A stretch of 64,000 bases of DNA from Struthio camelus (Eukaryota > Chordata > Aves > Struthioniformes > Struthionidae). This document shows, piece after piece, positions 51,201 through 63,200 of this stretch. Within the stretch, counting starts at the first letter, position 1. The number at the start of each line of letters is the position of its first letter. Location: NCBI RefSeq assembly GCF_040807025.1, contig NC_090946.1, forward strand, positions 79,234,641-79,298,640, written 5' to 3'. A model generated the notes under the pieces. That model worked only from the letters and a program-made list of their open reading frames with translations. It searched no databases and had not been told where the DNA came from. A program made the position numbers and the translations under genes.

Positions 51201-54200
51201 CTTTTCCCCCCCCACACACACAAACAGGAACAGCCAGATCACTGCAGTTCAGTTATGAGAGAATTTCACATTTTATACATGCCTTGTTGTGCTGCCTCCT
51301 GCTCCGCTGTTCTTTTCCTGAGATAAGCCTGGATTTCTTCCCATCTTCTCTCTGCCTCCTGCTGCTGGACCTTCATATTGATGACAGTTGACGGAAAGAA
51401 GTCAAACCTTTAATTTATTTTTGAAACATTTAACAGGGTGCATCTCTTAAGTGCTACTCCCAAAACATATGGCAAAGTAAAATTGTTCCTCCTTTCCATT
51501 AGGGCACATCAGAGACACAGAATTCTCTGTAATCCTCCTCCTACAGTAGTTTAGCCTATTCATTTGGAAGGTAGATTGTGAACAGGATTTCATCACAGGC
51601 TCTTAGCAGGATAGTTTCTGTAATACACAAATACAGCTTTTTGGCCCTGCAAGTTCAAAATTAACACTAGAAGCCAGACTAGCCATGTATCACATAAATC
51701 CGCATTTATTAATTAAAATGCATCTCAGCCCTAGATAGCAATTCTCCATCTGCAATGGCTGGGGGCAAGGAGACCTTTTGGAAACTTGGATTTAACTACA
51801 ATCAAGGAGGGGGGAAGGGAGGAGAAGGAAAAAAAGGAATGAGCTCTAGATTGGCACTCTGATCTGAAAACAGTTTTTCTTCTGAAATATATTTTAATAT
51901 AGTAGACCTTTGCTTGCACAGAGGAAGAGATGCATCCAGAAGCCACTTTAAGTTTTAACTTTTAGAAAAAAAGTATTTTCTTCTTTAATTCAAATGTACA
52001 CTGAAGAACTTGTATTTTGAAGAAAAAAGTCACACAAGGACAACACCATTTGGGTAAGTTACTGCAAAATATCAAATCTAGCCAAAATTGCATGCTCACA
52101 GAAAAAAAAGTTCAAAATCATCAGTTAAGCTTTTGAAAAGATATTTTGCTGGAACGGTAAGTTTTACCTCACAGTGAATTTGTAGCCACTGAAAATACAA
52201 AGCCCTGAACCAGACGTTAAATAAGCCTACGGGATGGAACAGCAATTACCTGAAAATAGATACTTGCACATATAGAAGGAACAGATTTAGCAGCCAGGGA
52301 AAGAGCTAAAGAGATTCTCACATGCCTCATGCCCCATCTCTGCCCAACGCAAAACTTGGCTCAGATAAAGCCTCAAGAGCAACTCAAGAGGCAGAGGAAA
52401 CAGAAGTCACCTTTAGCTGAGCAACCGCCTGCTCCGCATTCTTCTTTTGGAGCTCCTCTTGCTGCAGTTTGCTGGTCTTTTCTCCCAGCTCATTCATCAG
52501 CCTCGCATAATCCTGGCGCAGTTTGTTCAGCTCAGCCGACTGCCTAAAAATAAGAAGTTTTCACAGCTTCAGCTGTCAAACAGCTGCTCAATAGCAACAC
52601 CAAGTCCTAAACTAGCAGCCAGAGGACTGTACTGGGTTTTGATCCTACGAAAGGGATGAGAGCCAGGTACCACACAGCAGCTACAGTCCACTGGGTCAGA
52701 AACACAGGACAGCAATAGCCACAAACATCAGTTCCATTTAAGTGTTCTCCAGGATATGCCCGTTAACTTGAAAAGTTTCACATAATAATACAGAGATTTG
52801 GCACATAGAAAGGTTTTACATCGAAATTCACATTCTATTCCTCTTCCCATTTTATCGGTCCATCACTTAATCAAGACTACTCCTCCTGGACTAACTGCAC
52901 ATGTCTCTTGGGACTCCACATTACCACCTGGACTTGACTCAGCTACTAAGAGGTATATGATGCATTCTTCCACTTAGGCAGAGAAGACACATTTGTACAG
53001 GAACATTGGAAAGCTCTTTGTGTTTAAAGAGCTCCGTATGCTAAAGAGTTAAATTGTTATCTTAAATTTGCTTGAATTAAGGATTTTTTCAAGACAACTG
53101 TCTAACATTAGGATATTCCATTCCTACAAAAAGGGAAGGCTTTAAAAGCAAGGTACCACTACCCTCTTCTGCTGCTTGTCATGTCAGCCTGTTCCTGCAG
53201 GAGACACAGGTAGGACGCACCTCCATTGGGTTGTGATGGCCAGTTCAGGAGCTGTTAGCAGAAAGGCCCATGGAGAAGCAGCATCTTTTCATGAACGGCA
53301 CAGCCAGAAGAGGAAGGTACTGGTGCCCCTTCCAAGTCCTGAAGGAATTTTTGACACTCTAGTGTCCAACAGTAACAAAGCTGCCTAGCATCCAAAAGCA
53401 TATAGAGTTCGATTTTCGCTTTCTATAGATAAGAAATCCACGGGCAGCAACGCAGACTCAAACACCTGTCTCACTACACACCTGACTGGGGCTCTGGGCT
53501 GTTACCACAGCGCACGCAGTCCTACTTGTTGCTTTGGGGGTGACCTAAGTCGGCTTGCAAGAGATGAAACCTTGAGATGCCTTTTTGTTCCTCTGAACCT
53601 TTGCAAAACCACCAGATAAATCCAACTGCCGCCCCAGCGGTATCGTTAACTGCAGGTTGTTGACTTTTTTTTTGCAGCGCTGATTTAAGTTTAGAGCTGT
53701 TAGCCTCCCAAGAGGCCAGCACCTGCACCCCTCCTACAGCCACATGAGAAAGGAGATGCAGCCTGCAAAAAAACACCAACTTTGGCTGAGCACTTCTACA
53801 CTTTGTGTGAAACCTTCAGCACCCACTCCAAAAGGGGGGGGGGGGAAATCACAAACCACCAAAATCGGCCTTCAATTTGATAAGAGGCACAGATCAGTTT
53901 TGAAAGCTTTGGCTCAATGTAAATATGTACCTCGCGAGCCCCAGATAACTATGCTCCTAGTATAACCACAAATTCAGTGACAGCCAGAGATGGAAACAGA
54001 AGGAGCGGAAGCCAGAACAACTCTTCAGGGAAAGTTTAAAACCCACACACAGTTTCAATTAGCTGCTAACATACTTGCTTTCCATTTGATTGGTAGAAGT
54101 ACTGACAGCATCTCTCAGGATACCATTTTCCTGCTTCAGGTGGCTTATTTCAGCTTCCATCTGCTCACGGAGCTGCTGGAACTGAAGAGGGGGGAGAAAA

Positions 54201-57200
54201 ATCCCAAAAGGATTAAACTAGCAAAAAAGCAGAAGTCCCAATAACCGATGATATCACAATAGTTTAAGTAAGGAAAATTGATCTGGATTTTCAGGGCAGG
54301 GGGGCAGCTTCACCTCCTTCCTCACACACCCACTTCCCAATTAAAGTGCATAACTCAGACCCCATTGCTTGAATCAAAGCACTGGTTTCCTTTTACACCG
54401 ATGTATCGACCTGCGTATGAAGGCACCAGGCTTTTTTAAATAGTACACAAATATTACTTAAGACACCGATTACTCTCAACTGTATAATTTTAGATAGTTA
54501 CCAAAAACTGGATATCAATATATTACTTTTTCAGTGGGAACTAAAATAAGTCCACTGGGAATTACCAACAGAAGTTTAAAATGCCTTCAAACAAAGCAGA
54601 AAAGTTTAAACTACTAACAATACACAGATTAAGGACTAAACTTTGGCAGTTTTCAACCTGTATCTAATATTTTGAAGTCAAGACTATGAACTAGATCCTT
54701 TGTCTAAATAACATGTTGCTGTTGCACTTCAGACAGTTTGAAGCTCAGGCAGAGAAAAGCCCCGACAGCCCAGGGCTGCTTCAGAACAACGCAAACAAGA
54801 TCAAGAGACTGGATTCAAAGGAAAAACAGGACTCTGCACATCCAGGTGACCACGTAGCTGGCGCTTGCAGTCTAACAGCCTGCTCTGAACAGTCCTAGAG
54901 CACATGCAGCTTGCAATATTTCTTTCTTTCTCCACCAGCATGAATTTGTGAATACTGCTGACACCACTTCCAACACCTAGTTTCAAATGACTGACTCAAG
55001 TGAGAATTTTGTATATGAAAAAAGTCCACACAAACGCTTGCCTGATAACTGCAGCAGAAGATAGCACTAGCTTCTAGGACAGACACTTGTTTGGGGGGGT
55101 GGTTTTTTTTTTTTTTTTTAAAAAACATAACACAGATAAAAGTCCCGAGAGAGAAGGGGACAAGCCCCAGCTAACTGGAAGTTTGACAGTTAAGGGTTCC
55201 AGTCCATCTGCAATGCTAGAGCACATCAGCAGGGGGAGCGGAACCAGAGCACCAGCTCCTCACTGAAGTCACCCAATCCTGCCCAAACCTGCTTCAGCTT
55301 TCCCAACCAGCTATAGGACCCCTTCCTTATGCAGTTCCTGTAGAGGTTCAAATAGGACAGTCTCTGCTCTGGAGAGCGTAGTTCTCCTCCAAACCCACAG
55401 AGAGGGTACTCGCTGAAGTGTCAAAACGTAACACAAGATACAGCTTGAAAGTTCACGTGCTAGGTTTGATGCTGTGATATCCACGTACGAAAAAAAAAGA
55501 TTAGAACATCAGATCTAAGCACCAGCCACTTGGTTTAGGAGAAGCCATTTTTGGTAGAAAACTAGAAGTTAAACTTTTTAAATCTGATTAAACTAAAACT
55601 CTTCTTAAACCACTCCAGTATAATGTGACTTAGAGAGAATAACAAGGGTCTAAAAAGCCTCAAGTGTCTGCCCTTCAAATATTTCCACCAAAGCGCTTCT
55701 TCGTTCAATGATTTTTCTTGTATCGTAAGGTAACTATATTGCCTAATCACTTTGTGCTATAATTTTAAATGAGATTTAGCTGCTGGTAAATAATCATCAG
55801 CATTAATGTCTTTCTGAAATTGAGTATTTCAATTAGACTTTAATTGCATAACACTTCAGCAGAAGACCACGAAGAGGAAGTAACTAGATCAGAGGCAAAC
55901 TGCCTCATTGATCTTTGACAAACTAAGAAGCAGTGTCCTGTGAAAAGGCCTCGTCTTTCTTTTAAGCTAGGAAATTGCTACACCTTTTCCTACCTTCACA
56001 CAGGTCAGCATCAAAGGCACTGCCTACCTCAAAGTTTGGGGTAGCAGGTGAAGCCAATTGCTACAGAAAAAAACCAAACACTGCTCCCTTGGCTAAAGCA
56101 GATGTTGCCCAGCACTGATCTGCCTGTTGCTGAACTTCAACTCAACTAGTTTTGGTAAAGCGTTTTACCTTTATCTTCATCTGCTGAGATTCTTGGTAGC
56201 TAACATGTATTTTACTCTGAAAAGTGCCGTGCTCCTTTTCTAGCGTGTTGATACGTTCTCTCATTTTCGCTGTAAGCAAGCTGTTTCTCTCCTTTTCTGC
56301 AACCAGCTCCTTGGGAAAATCAAAGGAATAAACAGAAAGAAGAGTCATCTACTGGTCCCTTCTACAGTCTAATGGTCACATTGCTTTAGGATTACTAAAA
56401 GGTGGATTTGCCAAATTAAACAGCGATCTCGTGTTGTCTCAGAACAACCGGAGTCTCATTTTTATTGGGTTTGGCCAAATTACAGAAACTCCTAACAAAC
56501 AATTAAAGCCACAGATATTGCACAAGGCAGATTTCAGACTTTCCTCCCAAATCCAGCTAAATAGAAGAACGCAGGTAAAGGACTGCGAGAAGATTACAGA
56601 ACATTTTAGAGCAAACATCATTTCAGAGGGGGTTGTAAAGCCAAGGTCAAGAACAATTTCGTAGTACCCAGCTAAACCGAGAGAAACCCTGAATCCCACT
56701 AGTATGACACCATATCGTAGCTTTCAAATGAAAATTCACGTTTCTCTTCGGATGAATCATTTACTAGCCAGTAACTCAACCGAGACACTTGAGAAGTGCA
56801 GAGTTGCTCCTCTGCAATATAAATAGTTTTTGCCTCCCGCAAACACAAGCCCAGCTTTCAGCAAGCTCCTATGGCAAGATGAGATATTTGTACCAGATGA
56901 GCTTCAGGTGCCTCTAGCTCTACAGCACAGGCTTCTTATACTGCCAGTGATTTCTCCAGAAAATATTCAAGAGCGTCTACAGTAGGAATTAGCCTCTCTG
57001 ACAGCACAAGGAGCCTTGACAGATAATTTAAGTGCTCTAAATTATTAGCCTGAATACCTTCCATCTCTTGATAGCTAATTAGCTTTTTTTCACATTTTAA
57101 ATAAAAGCTATTCTCTCTTTTTAGACACAACTTATTACCTTCAGGAGGCTGTTCCCTCCAGAATGAGATTATAAGTGACATGAGTTCCCAAGCCCATGTT

Positions 57201-60200
57201 CACAGAGCCATTTAGGAACTTAAGTCACATCGAAAGCGTTAACTCACTTCTGAAAATAGAACATAAACAGTTTGACACAAAACCTTCTCAAAGTTAATAT
57301 CATTATATATGCACCTCAGCAGATGCAACAAGAGCAAGGGCACTAGGACACCATTTTTTTAATCCCTCTGCCAATTCTCCCACAGTCCTCACTACCCCAT
57401 CTAACCTTTGAAGGCAGCGCCACAGCTCCAGGTAAGATTAACTTTCACTTAGCTTGTGTTTTGCTGAATACTTCAGAAGTCAGGCATCTCTTACTCCCAT
57501 TTATCCTCTCCAGTTATCACCTTTATCAATACCCTTCCAGGAACATCGCTGCACCATCCCCTCCCCTCAGGTTCCTCCACAGCTTTTCACAGTATCTTCA
57601 GATAAATGCATTAGTTAAAAAAAAATAAAAGCTTTTCATCAGTCCAGCTAAGCTTGCTTGCTTTATGCCGATGATTTAGCACTACAGTGACTTAGCTTTT
57701 ACCCGTCCTCTCCCAGCTTTCGGGAACACTCTTATTTCTCATACTCCCCCTTCCCTTCCTCAACCCAAATTGCAAAAGCCTCAAGATGACCCTGCTACTC
57801 CACAGGCCATGCCTTGCCTTCGCAAGCACCACTTCGCAGATGGTCTACTGCCACTCCATCAGCTTCCCCCACAGCCAGCTCCTTCCAGCGTTCCCTTTGC
57901 TTATTCACCAGCAGATACCCTCTTCCCACTATGCAATCTCCAGTCAGATTTTTCCCCCCTTTCTCCAAATCACTTCTTGAGTCTTTTCTCTCTATGACTA
58001 TGTATTGACTTCCCCAAATCTCTTGACCCCACCTGCAAGTAAACACCTACCTACGCCCTTCCAGTACCTCATGCAATACTTACTTCCTTCTCATCTGCCA
58101 AGGCTCCCGATTCCAGCGTCCTGTGCCCTCTCTGCTCTCATCTCTAACCACCCAGCTTTCTGATCACAGCTTATTTGTCCCGTAACACAACCCTCCTGCT
58201 GTTAATACCACTCTGTCTCTGAATTTCCCAAAACATAACAAAAACAATTTCTCATCTACTGCAATAGCTGCATAATCAGGTCTTCTACAGAAACTGTTTT
58301 CCTCCGAAATCTTCATTTAAAAAAATAATAATAAACAAGTTTCATAAACTAGCCTGGACAATGACACATCAGCATCCCTTTAAGTTCAAAGCTACCAGGG
58401 CTGCAGCTCAAGGGGCCAAGCAGGCAACCTAAGTTTTCTGCAGCTTTCTTCAAGAAGAAAACTGTTGATTATTATGCCTAGATTTACACAAGCACGTGAA
58501 TGCTAGAATATGTACCAAATTAGAACCGGGACACAGAACAGGCATTTAATATTTGCATCCATAAACCATGCTATACTCATGAAAGAAATGTTCGTTTCTA
58601 AACATGCTATGCTTTGGTAACCTTTTACAATAACAAAATAGTCTCAGCTTAAAAGTCTCAGTAAGTGATCTGGAAAAATTACTGGGAAATAACTCTGCAA
58701 ACATCACTAGTGTCATTAAAAAAAACAGTGTCCTGCTAAATTTTCAGTCTAAAAGATGCCCCTTTTAACTCATACTGGTCTCAGTAAGCCATCGTTTGCC
58801 AGCTGTGAGTGGTAAAGCCCTTGCTCCTACCCCTCAACTTGTCTATACTTACCTGCGTGAGCTGCTTGCACTGTTCCTTCGCAACAGCTGCCTCCTCCTT
58901 GACAGCAGCAAGCATTTTCTCTTTGTCTTGCAGCTGATGTATAGCTGCAGCCGACTCTGCCTTGCTAGCCTGCAGCAAAAGGACATGAGAAGGATCATAC
59001 TCACTGGAAGTTCCTGAATAGCACACTAAGGCAGCAGAGCAAACTGGAAAAGAAAAAATACACCCCCTCCTGCCTCCTAATCATTTGGCCATGTGACATA
59101 ACATGGCACCGCTAGTACCCAATTCTGCTAATGGATCTTCCCAGCACTGCTTTCGCTAGACCGGAAATGCATTTTTAAGTGCTCTGAAATCAATTAAGAG
59201 CATAATGGGCTCTTAAGGTGCTTCCGCCTTCCAAGAGAGTCAGTTTGGTGGCACTAGAGAAAAGGAGAACTGCCATTAAGAGAAATAACGGAAAAGTTAT
59301 AGATACGCTGAGTCATTTAAAAAAAAAAAAACTGAGGTTGGAAGGGACCTCCAAGATCACCTGGTCCAACCTATGCTCAAAGCAGGTCCAATCTGGATTA
59401 CAATAAGCTTAATCTCCTGAAATATCTCACTGCAGAGATAAGGGGGGAATGCTGAGCCAGTCTCTCCCTCCACCTGCCGAGGCCACCAGCACTTGCCAGC
59501 AGAGCCTCGATGTAACTACACTGCTGCCGGGGACAACCGAAACACAAGTTTCAGTTTCATGCTACGGGAAACGAAACAAAAAGAGCTAGAAGCATTCCCC
59601 ACGCTACTGCCACTGCTATACCTGTCCTCAAATCAGGTAATTGTGATAAGGGACCAGCCTTCTGAACATCTGCACTCTGACTTCACTAAACGAAGTCTGA
59701 TAATGGAAGAAGCAAAGAGGACCGTCAGTCCCATGAGCCCGCTCCACAACTGCTTGGAAGTCGTACTTCAACTATTTTGTTTCTGCTGTGTGTTTGTGGC
59801 AAAGGGGGAAAAAAAACACATCAGAAGGTTAAGTAAATCTTAAGAAAATTTTACTCAAGTCGAGTTCATGAGCAAAGGAAGCTCTTCCTCGTTACACAGG
59901 AGGAATTCTGAACGTAGTTAATGTTTCTTTCACAAAGTCTGAGGGGTGAACTACCAACCTATATAGGTACTACCCACAACAGCATTCAGCAAAAAGTTTG
60001 GGTACTGCATACACACACAGTACGGGCTGTCACAAGATATGCTACAGATAGGTGGAAAAGTGAATACTGCCCTACAGAAAAGTAACATTTATTGGGTTTT
60101 ATACAAACCTAGGAATCTATTTGGGGCCTAAAGGTCTGGTTTTAACATCACCCCACCCTCAAAAAAAAAAAACAACACACACCACACACAAACACACACG

Positions 60201-63200
60201 CTGCTGTTCTGAATAATTCAGACAGTACAACTGCAAATGTACCACTACAGGATTTTCAGATAAGCACTGAAACAGGGGCCACAAGAGATTGTGAAGTCTT
60301 CATCCCTGGAGGTTTTCAAGAGCCAGTTGACTAAACCCTTGAGAGCAACTTGGTCCAAATTCAGTGTTGACTCTCTTGTGAGCAGAAGGCTGGACTGCAT
60401 GACCTCCTGAAGCCCCTGAATTACTACATAATACACTACTGCACTGTATTAACTGAATTGACATATATTCAGCTCTGCATTTCTGTTCTGGTACCATCTC
60501 CACAGAAAAGCAAAGTGCAAGATTTTAACTGTGACCAACAGGATGTTTTAAGCACAAAGGGGCAATCATAAGAGAGGAAAAAAAAAAAAACCAAACAACC
60601 ACGCACACACACTTATGAAAGAGAGGAGACTGTATTTGCAAAAGACACTGGCCGTCACCATTCTCCTCTGAGTACCAAAAAAAAAAAAAAAAAGTCAAAG
60701 TCAAGCATTGACAAGTCAAAACATTGAGAAAGGTTGTCTGGCAAAGTTGGGCAGCCTCCATCCTTGAAGGTTTTTAAGGCCCTGAGAAGCCTGGCCTGAC
60801 CTCAGAGAGCTGATCCTGATCCTCCTTTGAGTAGGAGGTCGGACAACAGACCTCTTGAGGTCCCTTCCCACCTGAGCTATCCTGTGATCCTAGAACAAAT
60901 ATCCAAAGTAGTCAGAAGACCAGACTATACAGACTTACAAGAAGGAAGGCCTTGCACAACATAGAAGAATTAGTTGGTAGACTGCTGCACTGCCACAGAA
61001 GTTTCTCCATTTCTACAATACAGTTTGTCCTATTTATACATTTATGCAAGACTACTCCTGAAGAAGTCAGATAGACTGACTGTTGCCGACCATTGTTCGT
61101 TGGCATAGGAGAAGGCTACGTTATATACCTCACACTCCACAGTTACAGCTACTCCTCCCAAGCCAGTCAAAAGCCATCAATCTGTCTAGCCAACCGAGGG
61201 GATGACAGGTGGCAGCACAGAGATATCTGACAACTGCTTTATGTATGCAAAGCAAGCACAGACCACAGCTGGAAGGAGTCTTCCAAAGACATAATGCAGA
61301 AATCGCAACAAGACGTTGATCGAGCTAATTTGACAGTGCCTCTTCCATTTTCTGCTTATTTAATACTCTTCTGTCTCCGCTACCCATGGTCATTCACCTT
61401 TTGTAAGACATCTTGAATCGCAGTGGACTTTTCCTTTAACATCTCCACTACACCACGGGCTTCATCATCAGTGAGGATCATATTCTTCATGGTCATTACA
61501 AAGTCTTTAAATTTTACTTCAGCATTTTCTGCAACACAAAAGGGAGGATACTTACATTGGAATGCACACAGATTTATTTATTTTGCCTCAAAATAGCACG
61601 CAATGGGGTATCATTATGGGTTATGTTTAATTTCAGTTTGAAATGCCAAGAAGCAAAAGGTCACGAACATTCAGCAAAAACAACATATCTTAGATATAAA
61701 GCTGATAATCTGTCAGCTAACAGTTTTGGGAAAAAAATCCCATCACTTTGTTTTTACAGTTGGTAACATTTATAATGCCACTAACAAGATGACAAAGCAT
61801 AACAGTTTTCAGAAAAATAGCATGAATGTGAAAATACACTAAAAAGAAATCTTCAAGTTACGACAGTAACTTAAACTGAGCTCCCAATTTAAAGGAAAGC
61901 CTGGCTCCATAAGCAATATGCAAATGACAAGACAAAAAATTTAAGTGACACATTGATGATGGTGATATATAGAAATCTGAAAGACACTCCAGTCTGAGGT
62001 TGGAAAGAAATTGCTGTAGGTGTTTAGCAATGGAAAAATAAATTAGTAACATCCATCTTAATTGCAGACTTCATAAGTGTTTAAAGACAAACAGCTGAAT
62101 GCAGATCAACTCAACTATCTGCTCTTACAGGAACAAAAACCTTAGTCCAAAAAAGTGCAGCTGCACTTACATAAGTCATTAGGTGGCCCCCTAACTTAAG
62201 CAAATGGAAGCACAAGACTCTTGAGGCTCCCACTACCTCTGTCAAATACTCACCAGTACACAAAAAATACCACGGGTTTTTTGTTTTTTTTTTTTTTTTT
62301 TTTTTTTAAAGTTAAGTACAAAAGTGATGCTCAGTTCAGTTTAAAAAAGGTTTCCTGAAGATCTCGAACAATGGTCCAGCTTTCTCACAACATGTACTAA
62401 GTGTGGCATGGAAACCAAGTCACAAATTAAACCCAGACCTCTCCAGAGTTTGCAAAACAAGTGAAGCACAGTTGGGGGGAAAGAAATGCTGGCGTTATTA
62501 AATCCTTAAAAGAGGCTATCTAGCATGAGAACAAGTCATTCAATAACAGAGTCCAGGGAGACAGGGGTGAAGCAGTGAGAAATTCTAGCACCATCTCCTA
62601 GTCCTAAATCCAAATCAGTCTTGGCCACAGACTTCAGACCAAGTCATCACTGCACTGACATCAACGATGCAGTTACGAGGAATATGCCAAAATCCTGACA
62701 GACCAGGTTCTGGTTAGCTGGAAGTCTACAGGACCTTGGCAAGGAACAACCTGCGCTTCTTGCTCCACGAAGCCAGGAAGAACCTCGCCCTTGCACCCAA
62801 GAAGCTTACAATTAGAATAGGGGAAGATTTCTATATCGGGAGGGCAAATCCCAGCTGATATAGAAGAATTAGGAGCTCACAGAGAGAGAAGGTTATAGCT
62901 TGCAAAGGAAATGAGAAGGGACAGATGCACATGAGAGGCTTTGATGCCATAGGGCAGTAATATGCAGCCATCCGAGTCAGAAGCACAGGAGCAGCCTCAG
63001 GCAGGTGGGAATCCACTAGGTACCACACAGAGTTGCCAGGAAGCTTTCAAGGGGGCGTTTTAAAAAAATTAGTCTAAGAACAGTGGTTCCAAACTGTGCA
63101 GTGAGCAGCCAGGCAGACAACATTTGAGAACCAATGCTCTGCGCTAGACTGAATTAGAAATCACTGCTTCAGTCAAGTCACTTAGCCACCTCACTACAGC

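Larger units (their letters stand above)
58970..61397 (-). other. KTN1: KTN1 intron (2,428 nt) with three CR1 fragments
   Basis: Intron between w2 and w3. It contains the three CR1 fragments listed separately plus A/CA-rich simple sequence at about 60158-60200, 60579-60612 and 60676-60693. Confidence 0.8.

Noticed and set aside
57680..58250. Several short ORFs in a C/T-rich intronic stretch
   Set aside because: Multiple overlapping frames rich in Pro/Ser/Leu are expected from pyrimidine-rich sequence.
62701..62900. Possible ancient repeat (CACCCAAGAAGCTTACAATT context)
   Set aside because: Resembles fragments seen in old vertebrate repeats, but the match is too short and vague to assign.
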